Below are positions 1 through 5,242 of a stretch of DNA of 5,242 nucleotides, one piece after another (position 1 is the first letter of the stretch; every line of letters begins with the position of its first letter). A program made the position numbers and the translations under genes. The notes below the pieces were generated by a model. It was not told the origin of the DNA, searched no databases, and worked only from the letters and a program-made list of their open reading frames with translations. The stretch comes from Planctomycetota bacterium (GTDB taxonomy: Bacteria; Planctomycetota; MHYJ01; JACPRB01), in NCBI GenBank assembly GCA_016200125.1, contig JACQFK010000412.1, positions 1-5,242 on the forward strand. The letters run 5' to 3'.

Positions 1-1535
1 ATCAGGTTCGGCACCTGCGGGCGGAAGCCGTAGTGCGTGTCCCAGATTTTCAGGTTGCGGACGATGAACGGGTGCTTGGTATCGGGCCCGACGCGGTTGA
101 CGCCCTCGCCCAGGTTGAAGCCGTACAGGCCGAAGTTGCTGTGCACCTCGTTGTCCTCGAAGCGGACGAAGGGCAGCGTCCGGATGTCCACGTCCTTCCG
201 CGTCCAGTCGGGCTGCGCGATCGACAGCGTCGGATCGAAGTCCGCCGTCTTCGTCGACTGGAAGAAGTAGCCGTACTCGTCGCAGTCGCAGGCCACGTTC
301 CGGGTGAAGGCATTCCGGCAGTTCGCCCACCAGAAGCCCGAGCCGTCGTTCTTGTCGTAGGGCAGCAGCTGCTTCGGCAGCGGTTTCGCGAGGAAGGCCT
401 GGACCGCGAGGTTGCGGTCGAGCACGTTGTAGACCTCGCTGCCGTCCTCCATGAAGAAGCCGTGCCCGACGCTCCGGTAGCCCACGCAGTCGCGCACGAC
501 GAGATAGTTGGTCCCGTGGATCGTGATCCAGCGGTTCCCGCTGTCCCAGATCGAGGCGCCGATGACGGACGCGCCGCGCATGGTGTCGCCGACCCGGTGG
601 AAGTGCAGGCTGTAGCGCCCGAGCACCCCCTCCTTCCCCAGATGGCGGAACTCCGCGTAGCCGATCGATCCCGCCGCGTCCCGGTGGTACATCGTGTGGC
701 CGCGCGCGACGGCCGGATCGGCCGACTCGACGACGATGTTGCGGCTCAGGTTCGCGACCTCGCCCCGGTACTGCCGGTCGGCGATGTGGCTGAAGTCGAG
801 CGGCCGGTCGAGTTTGAGCGTCGCGCCGTCGACCGACTCGACGATCCGCTCCTCGGTCTGCGTGCCGTCCCGCGTGCTCTCCTTGAAGGTCTTCTTCGCC
901 TTGCTCTGCCGCATCGTCGAGGTGACGATCACGCGGTCGCCGGCCTTCCAGCCGCTGACGGCCTCCTCGAGCGCGACCTCGCGGTCGCCCGCCGCGGCGG
1001 GCTTCCCGAGCTTGAGCCAGGTGCGGCTCAAGGGCGCGCCGTGGAGCTCCATCCGCCCGCCGCCGCAGCACACGATCGCGGGGAAGGAGCCCTTGTCCAT
1101 GCCTTCAATCAGGTGGAGCCGGATCGTGGCCGTCTTGCCCACGGCGATGGGCTGCTCCGCGCTGCCGACCTCGAGCGCCGCGGGCGGGTCGCCGGCCGCG
1201 GCGGCGGGAGGATGGTCGGCGCAGTCGAAACCGGTTTCGCCCGCCGATTCGCCCGGCTGGATGTTGATGAGCCCGGCGTTCAGCCGTGTCTCCCGGTCGG
1301 GATCGAAGCGGAGCGTGCCACCGATCAGGACCGAGCGGAGGACCGCGTCCGACGCCACGTCGTACACCACGCGGTGGCCGGGACGGATGCGCACGCGCGT
1401 GCCTGCGGCCGGCAGCCGGCCCTGCTCCCAGGTCTTGGGATCGGACCAGGCGCCGCTCTTGGCCGAGCGGACCTCGACCACGGCATCCTGCGGAGCCAGC
1501 GCGAGCAGACCGAGCGCCAGGCAGACCCGTCTCAT
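1..1535 (-). CDS. Exported G8-domain / parallel beta-helix protein, CEMIP/TMEM2-like (3' end outside window)
   Basis: The first 511 codons are visible and run off the left edge without a stop. Residues 1-16 form a short signal peptide (MRR, hydrophobic stretch 5-14, then APQD). Residues about 25-145 match the G8 domain: a W30/W36 pair, P42/G45, RIRPGHRVVYD (49-59) and SVLIGGTLRF (68-77). A predicted right-handed beta-helix follows. Its blocks resemble, in the same order, those I know from animal CEMIP/TMEM2: GWKAGDRVIV (195-204), EVANLSRNIVV (259-269), GRYSLHFHRVGD (306-317), ITIHGTN (337-343), VGYRSVGHGFFMEDGSE (351-367), FWWAN (401-405) and VHSNFG (464-469). The animal proteins take part in hyaluronan binding or breakdown. 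Here the substrate is unknown, and binding or cleavage of an extracellular polysaccharide is inference. The start is set by a GGAGG seven bases upstream and by the signal peptide. The gene is divergent from the LamG gene. The family call is firm; the function is not. Confidence 0.9.
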   Translation of the reverse strand, partial: MRRVCLALGLLALAPQDAVVEVRSAKSGAWSDPKTWEQGRLPAAGTRVRIRPGHRVVYDVASDAVLRSVLIGGTLRFDPDRETRLNAGLINIQPGESAGETGFDCADHPPAAAAGDPPAALEVGSAEQPIAVGKTATIRLHLIEGMDKGSFPAIVCCGGGRMELHGAPLSRTWLKLGKPAAAGDREVALEEAVSGWKAGDRVIVTSTMRQSKAKKTFKESTRDGTQTEERIVESVDGATLKLDRPLDFSHIADRQYRGEVANLSRNIVVESADPAVARGHTMYHRDAAGSIGYAEFRHLGKEGVLGRYSLHFHRVGDTMRGASVIGASIWDSGNRWITIHGTNYLVVRDCVGYRSVGHGFFMEDGSEVYNVLDRNLAVQAFLAKPLPKQLLPYDKNDGSGFWWANCRNAFTRNVACDCDEYGYFFQSTKTADFDPTLSIAQPDWTRKDVDIRTLPFVRFEDNEVHSNFGLYGFNLGEGVNRVGPDTKHPFIVRNLKIWDTHYGFRPQVPNL

Positions 1536-1542
1536 GGCGAAC

Positions 1543-1547
1543 CCTCC
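1543..1547 (-). promoter_or_regulatory. Shine-Dalgarno site of the G8-domain gene
   Basis: Read on the minus strand, GGAGG lies seven bases before the ATG at 1535, inside the purine run AGGGGAGGG. This is a canonical ribosome binding site with ideal spacing. It fixes the start codon directly ahead of the signal peptide. Confidence 0.75.
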
Positions 1548-1554
1548 CCTACAT

Positions 1555-1579
1555 CTACCCGGCGCGACGGGCGCCGTAG
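1555..1579. promoter_or_regulatory. Imperfect inverted repeat between divergent genes (candidate operator)
   Basis: The sequence reads CTAC, CC, GGCGC, GACGG, GCGCC, GTAG. The inner arms GGCGC/GCGCC (1561-1565 and 1571-1575) are perfect. The outer arms CTAC/GTAG (1555-1558 and 1576-1579) pair if a two-base CC bulge is allowed. It sits in the centre of the 51-bp gap between the G8 and LamG genes, where a shared operator or overlapping promoters would be expected. No convincing -35/-10 pair is visible on either strand. In DNA this GC-rich, a short palindrome can arise by chance. Confidence 0.3.
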
Positions 1580-1581
1580 GA
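1578..1581 (+). promoter_or_regulatory. Weak Shine-Dalgarno site of the LamG gene
   Basis: AGGA lies five bases before the ATG at 1587, within GTAGGATAGGC. The match is partial, and the same bases contain TAGGAT (1577-1582), which resembles a -10 hexamer. The site may therefore be promoter sequence of a nearly leaderless message instead of a ribosome binding site. Confidence 0.4.
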
Positions 1582-1586
1582 TAGGC

Positions 1587-2405
1587 ATGAGAATCCTCCT
1601 CCTCGCCGCCCTGCTCGCCGCGCCGGCGGACGACCTCGGGAAGGCGCTCCTCTTCCACGCCTCCTTCGACGGCAAGGCCGAAGCCGATTTCGGCGCCGGC
1701 GACCGGGCCGTCTACCAGGGGCCCGGGACGCCCCTCAAGGACTCGAAGCCCGGGCTTCCGGAGTCCGTCGAGATCGTCCCCGGCGCCGGGAAGTACGGCG
1801 ACGCGCTGCGCTTCTCGAAGAGGATCAAGACGGTGATCCACTGGAAAGCCGCCCGGCACGTGGCCTGGACGGAGTCGGACTTCCAGGGCACGGTCTCCTT
1901 CTGGATGCAGCTCGACCCCGAGAAGGACCTCGAGCCCGGCTACTGCGACCCGATCCAGCTCACCGACAAGAAGTGGGACGACGCCTGCCTCTGGGTCGAC
2001 TTCAGCAAGGACGAAGTGCCGCGGCTGTTCCGCCTGGGCGTCTTCCCGGACACCTCGGAGTGGAACCCGAAGAAGGAGAAGGACGCGCCCCGCCCCGAGA
2101 TCGTCGTCAAGCGCCACCCCTTCGCGCGCGGCAAGTGGACCCACGTCTGCTTCACCTGGGAGAAGTTCAACGGCGGCCGCGACGACGCCGTCGCCCGCCT
2201 CTACCTGGACGGCGCCCTGCAGGGCGAACTCAAGGGCAGGAAGACCTACCGCTGGGACCTCCCGAAGGCGGCGATCGTCCTCGGCATGAACTACGTAGGC
2301 CTCTACGACGACCTCGCGGTCTTCAGCCGGCCCCTCACGGCCGACGAGGTGGGCGCGCTCGGGAGGCTGGAGGGCGGGGTGCGCTCCCTCCACGCCGGGA
2401 AGTAG
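1587..2405 (+). CDS. Exported LamG / concanavalin A-like domain protein
   Basis: The product is 272 residues long. Residues 1-14 are a short signal peptide (MRILLLAALLAAPA, then DD). The rest forms one Laminin_G_3-like jelly-roll domain. The opening strand is ALLFHASFDG (20-29), followed by the ADFGAGD turn (33-39), GKYGDALRF (68-76), the central strand VSFWMQL (103-109), GKWTHVCFTWE (182-192), RLYLDGALQGEL (204-215), and the closing strand YDDLAVFSRPLTADEVGAL (240-258). The closing motif, aromatic-DD then 'FSRPLTADEV', is the classic end of LamG_3 domains. The family binds glycans or proteins, and no catalytic residues are recognisable. The open frame continues upstream to position 33, but that part is antisense to the G8 gene. 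The start is placed at 1587 because the signal peptide begins there and a weak AGGA precedes it. Its partner is unknown; a carbohydrate-binding role next to the G8 protein is inference. Confidence 0.88.
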   Translation: MRILLLAALLAAPADDLGKALLFHASFDGKAEADFGAGDRAVYQGPGTPLKDSKPGLPESVEIVPGAGKYGDALRFSKRIKTVIHWKAARHVAWTESDFQGTVSFWMQLDPEKDLEPGYCDPIQLTDKKWDDACLWVDFSKDEVPRLFRLGVFPDTSEWNPKKEKDAPRPEIVVKRHPFARGKWTHVCFTWEKFNGGRDDAVARLYLDGALQGELKGRKTYRWDLPKAAIVLGMNYVGLYDDLAVFSRPLTADEVGALGRLEGGVRSLHAGK

Positions 2406-2412
2406 GATTCCG

Positions 2413-2434
2413 CCCCCGAATTCCGCGGCGGGGG
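2413..2434 (+). terminator. GC-rich hairpin after the LamG gene, without a U-tract
   Basis: CCCCCG (2413-2418) pairs perfectly with CGGGGG (2429-2434) across a ten-base loop. It begins seven bases after the LamG stop codon. No T-run follows (the next bases are TACACTTG), so it is not a textbook intrinsic terminator. It could be a weak terminator, a 3' stabilising hairpin, or part of the leader of the LRR gene. A shifted pairing, CCGCC with GGCGG, is also possible. Confidence 0.3.
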
Positions 2435-2440
2435 TACACT
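2435..2440 (+). promoter_or_regulatory. Possible -10 hexamer for the LRR-HEAT gene pair
   Basis: TACACT matches four of the six bases of TATAAT and lies 26 bases before the LRR start codon. Transcription starting about seven bases downstream would leave a leader of about 20 bases that includes the Shine-Dalgarno site. No -35 element is visible at the normal spacing, where the sequence is the hairpin's GC-rich arm. The call rests on position and a short match only. Confidence 0.2.
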
Positions 2441-2452
2441 TGAAGCAGAACA

Positions 2453-2460
2453 GAAGGGAG
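2453..2460 (+). promoter_or_regulatory. Shine-Dalgarno site of the LRR gene
   Basis: GAAGGGAG lies six bases before the ATG at 2467. This is the strongest plus-strand ribosome binding site in the window. It places the start at 2467 and argues against the in-frame TTG at 2440, which would put nine charged or polar residues ahead of the signal peptide. Confidence 0.75.
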
Positions 2461-2466
2461 TCGCCC

Positions 2467-2997
2467 ATGAGGACCGCCTGCGCCGCCCTGCTCCTCCTGG
2501 CCCTCGCCCCAAGCGCCGCTCGCGCGCAGGAAAAGGACGTCGCCCGCTTCGGCTGCCATTCGGACGCCAGCGACGCCGACCTCGAGCGGCTCCGCCAGCG
2601 CTCCGAACTGCGGGAGGTCCACGTCCTGAGCAGCAAGATCACGGACGCCGGCATGGAGCACTTCCGTTTCCTCCCCAAGCTCGAGGTGCTCGACCTCAAC
2701 ACCGACAGCATCACGGACAAGGGCATCGAACACATCGGCGCCCTCGAGAAGGTCAAGACCCTGTCCCTCGCCCGCCTTCCCCTGACGGCCGCCGGCTACG
2801 CGCCGCTCAAATCGATGCCGGCGCTCCGGAAGCTGCACCTCATGAGGATGAACATCACGCCCGAAGTCGTCGATCAGCTGAAGGAGCTGAAGAAGCTGGA
2901 GTCCCTCTCCTTCTCCCAGCTCCACGGGGACTCGCCGGCGAACGCGCAGAGCCTGGGCGCCCTGCTGCCCGGGGTCAAGGTGGCCATCTACCCCTGA
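2467..2997 (+). CDS. Exported leucine-rich-repeat protein
   Basis: The product is 176 residues long. Residues 1-20 are a signal peptide with hydrophobic core AALLLLALAP and a likely cut after ARA, before QEKD. From residue 48 come four consecutive 24-residue leucine-rich repeats with no insertions: 48-71, 72-95, 96-119 and 120-143. A degenerate fifth repeat (144-169) and the end VKVAIYP follow. The pattern is LxxLxLxxxxITDxGxxxLxxLxx, clearest in repeat 2 (LEVLDLNTDSITDKGIEHI). Such 'ITDxG' repeats are common in Planctomycetota proteins. The asparagine ladder of standard LRRs is mostly missing. LRRs bind proteins, and no enzymatic domain is present. Two cysteines (C5 in the signal, C30) leave one in the mature protein. 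The gene ends 18 bases before the HEAT-like gene on the same strand, which suggests one transcript. The ligand is unknown. Confidence 0.9.
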   Translation: MRTACAALLLLALAPSAARAQEKDVARFGCHSDASDADLERLRQRSELREVHVLSSKITDAGMEHFRFLPKLEVLDLNTDSITDKGIEHIGALEKVKTLSLARLPLTAAGYAPLKSMPALRKLHLMRMNITPEVVDQLKELKKLESLSFSQLHGDSPANAQSLGALLPGVKVAIYP

Positions 2998-3015
2998 ACG
3001 CCGGCCCCACATCCG

Positions 3016-5242
3016 ATGAAAGCTGCCCTGGCGGCGCTGCTGCTCTTGTTCCCGGCGCAGGAGGACGAGGCCGATCGGAGACGGCTTGACGAATTGGTCC
3101 GGCGGCTGGGAGCCGACGATCTCAAGCTCCGCGAGGCGGCCAGCCGTGACCTGCTCCAGCTTCCCCTCCGTCTCCACGCGGAGCTCCTGCGCCGCGCGAG
3201 CGCGGCGACCGACGCCGAAGTGCGCGCCCGGATCGAACGTGCGGCCCTCCCCCTCGAGTGGCTGCCCTTCCTGCAGGGCACGATCAAGGAAGCCCAGCAG
3301 CAGAAGGCCTCGCTCAACCCCAAGAGCGGCGGACCCTACCACGGCCATGTCGAGCGGGCGCTGAGAACCCTGGAGGACCTGCCGCTCCGCGAGCAAGCTG
3401 AGCGGCTCGAGGCGCTGCTGGCGCTCCCCGATCCCGCCGCGCGCCGCCTGGCGCTCGAGGGCCTGCTCCGCGTCCCGCCGAAGGATCTTTCCACGATCGT
3501 CCCCTTCTTTTCCGATCCGTCCCTCGAAGTGATCGCCGCGCGGATCTTGATCGAGGCCGGCGACCGGTCGCCGGGCCCGGCCCTCATTCCCCTCCTCTTC
3601 AAGAAGAGGAGGTTCGACGGGGACCGGGGACCGCGCGGGGCGATCCAGGCGCTTTCCATGCTGGGGCTGCCCGGACGCGAGAAAGATCTGGTCGAACTCG
3701 CCCGCTCCGACCTGCCGGCCGCGCACAGCGCGCCCGCAATCCTGGGCGCCACTCCCGGTCCGGACGCCGAGGAGGCGCTCTGGGGGTTATGCAACGACCC
3801 GAACCTGGATCCGGAACTCCGCCACGCCGCGCAATGGGCGCTGGGCGAGCGGGGCGGACCGAAGATCGCCGCCGCCCTGGCCGCCGTCGTCGATTCGATC
3901 GAGCCGGAGACCCTGGAATGGCTGGTCCACCGGGTCCGCGATCCCGAGCTGGTCCGGACCTGGTTCCGCCGGATCCGCAAGCAGGGACGCGGCGCGAATC
4001 CTCACCCTGACACCTACGCGCGGACGGATCTCGAGCTCGCCTGTCTCGGCGGGCCCGCGCTGCGGGAGGAGGTCCTGGACTGGCTGCGGGATCCGAAGCT
4101 CGATCTCGCGACGCGGAAGAAGCTGATCCTCCTGCTCGGCGCGGTGGGAGGAACCGCCGACGCTCCGCTCCTGCGCGGCCTGCTCCGCGAGCCCGGGCTG
4201 CAGGACGACGCCGCCGAGGCGCTCGGCCGCATCGGGGACCCGGCCGACGCCCGCCCGCTGATGGACGCGCTCCGGGTCTACACCAACGGGCTCGACTACG
4301 GCCTCGCGCTCCTGTCGATGCCCGTCGAGGGACTCGAAGCCGACCTCGAGGAGATCTTCGCGAAGCCGTCCCTCCATCCCTGCCAGGACCACGTCGCTCT
4401 GACAATGGCGCGGCGTTCTCCGCTGCCCCGCCTCCGGGCGGCCCTGTTCAAGGGCCTTCTGGACGACGACGAATGGTGGGGCGCGATGAGGGTGGGCGCG
4501 ATCCAGATCCTTTTCGAAACGCGGGAGAAGGCCGACGAGGAAGCGATCGGCAGGCTCCGCGCCTCCTCGAAGAAGCCGGTCCGGATCGGCGGGCTCTTCC
4601 TGGCCCAGGCGGCGGGCGACGCGGCGGCCCGTGCGGAACTGATCCCGCTGCTGTCGGGCTACGCGCTCTCCCCGGACGAATCGGAACGGCTCCTGGCCTG
4701 GATCGCGCCGGACGAGGCGGCGCGCGCGGCCGTGGAGGCCGCGTGGAAAAAGCGTCCGGACTGGAAGGCGGGGCGTTACTGGCTGGTCCGCCAGGGACAC
4801 GCCGAGGCGATCCGCCTCACGCAGGACGAAATCCGGAAGGGCCGCTCGTATTTTGAACGGGTCGCGCCCCTGCGGGCGCTCGCGGCGGCGCGGGACCCGG
4901 AGGGCCTTCTCGAGATGCTGGACGGTCTCGAGGAGACCAGCCGACAGTTCATCGGCGAGGAGGAAGTGCGGCTGCTGGCGGCCTTCAGCGACGACAAGAC
5001 GAAGGAGCGCCTGATGCTCAAGGCCCGGGGACGTCCGGAGCGCAGCGACGATCCCTGCCTGAGGGCGCTGGGCCTCGCCGCGCTTCCCGAGGCGATCCCG
5101 CTCTACCGGTCGGCGATCCGCGATTTCCTGGCCGACTTCGGCCGGAACCGCTTCGTCCCCGATTGCGCCCGGGCCCTCGGACGCCTGCGCGTGGCCGACG
5201 CGTCGGCCGACCTGCGCATCCTGCTCCGCAGCCCGAACGCCG
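3016..5242 (+). CDS. Exported HEAT-like alpha-helical repeat protein (3' end outside window)
   Basis: The open frame covers 742 codons without a stop and runs off the right edge, so the full protein is longer. Residues 1-15 are a very short signal peptide (MKAALAALLLLFPAQ, then EDE). Residues 22-80 form the block LDELVRRLGADDLKLREAAS plus a second helix pair ending DAEVRARIERAA, a HEAT-like module seen at the start of many exported Planctomycetota proteins. The rest is mostly amphipathic helices with HEAT/PBS-lyase-like repeats. The clearest are 129-184 (LPDPAARRLALEGLL), 370-420 (EALGRIGDPADARPLMDAL) and 717-738 (ARALGRLRVADASADLRIL). No catalytic domain is recognised, so a protein-binding scaffold role is inference. 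The start lacks a Shine-Dalgarno site, and translation may be coupled to the LRR gene 18 bases upstream. Residue 258 uses the rare codon TTA. The ORF is long, with GC-rich third positions throughout, which supports it being real. Confidence 0.85.
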   Translation, partial: MKAALAALLLLFPAQEDEADRRRLDELVRRLGADDLKLREAASRDLLQLPLRLHAELLRRASAATDAEVRARIERAALPLEWLPFLQGTIKEAQQQKASLNPKSGGPYHGHVERALRTLEDLPLREQAERLEALLALPDPAARRLALEGLLRVPPKDLSTIVPFFSDPSLEVIAARILIEAGDRSPGPALIPLLFKKRRFDGDRGPRGAIQALSMLGLPGREKDLVELARSDLPAAHSAPAILGATPGPDAEEALWGLCNDPNLDPELRHAAQWALGERGGPKIAAALAAVVDSIEPETLEWLVHRVRDPELVRTWFRRIRKQGRGANPHPDTYARTDLELACLGGPALREEVLDWLRDPKLDLATRKKLILLLGAVGGTADAPLLRGLLREPGLQDDAAEALGRIGDPADARPLMDALRVYTNGLDYGLALLSMPVEGLEADLEEIFAKPSLHPCQDHVALTMARRSPLPRLRAALFKGLLDDDEWWGAMRVGAIQILFETREKADEEAIGRLRASSKKPVRIGGLFLAQAAGDAAARAELIPLLSGYALSPDESERLLAWIAPDEAARAAVEAAWKKRPDWKAGRYWLVRQGHAEAIRLTQDEIRKGRSYFERVAPLRALAAARDPEGLLEMLDGLEETSRQFIGEEEVRLLAAFSDDKTKERLMLKARGRPERSDDPCLRALGLAALPEAIPLYRSAIRDFLADFGRNRFVPDCARALGRLRVADASADLRILLRSPNA

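Noticed and set aside
1..1535. Calling the G8 protein a pectate lyase or a proven hyaluronidase
   Set aside because: The beta-helix fold is shared with pectate lyases, but the order of motifs fits CEMIP/TMEM2 better. Activity in bacterial members is not shown by sequence alone.
694..1584. 296-residue plus-strand open frame
   Set aside because: It is a serine- and proline-rich out-of-frame shadow of the G8 gene, with no family resemblance.
33..1586. N-terminal 518 residues of a 790-residue plus-strand open frame
   Set aside because: It is antisense, codon-aligned, to the clear G8 gene. Its translation is arginine-, valine- and alanine-rich with no domain, and the LamG signal peptide begins only at 1587.
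2418..2423. GAATTC palindrome in the LamG-LRR gap
   Set aside because: A six-base palindrome is expected by chance. It falls in the loop region of the nearby hairpin and has no partner site.
2440..2466. TTG start for the LRR gene at 2440
   Set aside because: It would place MKQNRRESP ahead of the signal peptide. The ATG at 2467 has a well-spaced GAAGGGAG and begins directly with the signal sequence.
2335..3726. 463-residue minus-strand open frame
   Set aside because: It lies opposite the end of the LamG gene, the LRR gene and the start of the HEAT-like gene. Its composition is low-complexity, and the plus-strand genes have signal peptides and recognisable repeats.
3787..4800. 337-residue minus-strand open frame
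   Set aside because: It is codon-aligned antisense to the HEAT-like gene and ends exactly where that gene uses TTA. It has no domain or signal peptide.
1..5242. tRNA, rRNA, CRISPR, insertion sequence, phage or toxin-antitoxin features
   Set aside because: No direct-repeat arrays, transposase motifs, terminal inverted repeats or RNA gene signatures were seen. Coding sequence fills nearly the whole window.

Overview
The window holds four protein-coding genes of a GC-rich bacterium, packed with almost no non-coding DNA. All four encode proteins with a short N-terminal signal peptide followed by domains typical of secreted or periplasmic surface proteins. The best taxonomic guess is Planctomycetota. 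The grounds are very high GC at third codon positions, 24-residue 'ITDxG' leucine-rich repeats, a LamG-type lectin domain, an exported HEAT-like protein opening with an 'LGADDxxxREAASRxLL' block, and very short signal peptides. Acidobacteriota, Verrucomicrobiota or another GC-rich phylum cannot be excluded, and no taxonomic marker gene is present.

Layout. (1) Minus strand, 1535 down to the left edge: a G8-domain protein with a right-handed beta-helix, truncated by the window. Its conserved blocks line up in order with the core of the animal proteins CEMIP (KIAA1199) and TMEM2 (CEMIP2). (2) A 51-bp divergent intergenic region (1536-1586) with an imperfect inverted repeat. (3) Plus strand, 1587-2405: a 272-residue exported LamG/concanavalin A-like protein. 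(4) A 61-bp gap with a GC-rich hairpin and a good Shine-Dalgarno sequence. (5) Plus strand, 2467-2997: a 176-residue exported leucine-rich-repeat protein built on a regular 24-residue period. (6) Plus strand, 3016 to the right edge: a HEAT-like alpha-helical repeat protein of at least 742 residues, truncated by the window and probably co-transcribed with the LRR gene.

How they may work together. The G8 and LamG genes are divergent neighbours and both look like carbohydrate-facing extracellular modules. The LRR and HEAT proteins look like binding scaffolds. No known catalytic enzyme, transporter or regulator lies inside the window, so a shared pathway is inference only. There are no RNA genes, CRISPR arrays, insertion sequences or phage features, and no gene-free stretch over 300 bases. 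Several long open frames are antisense shadows produced by high GC. The two window-edge genes have no stop codon inside the window, so a simple stop-to-stop search misses them.
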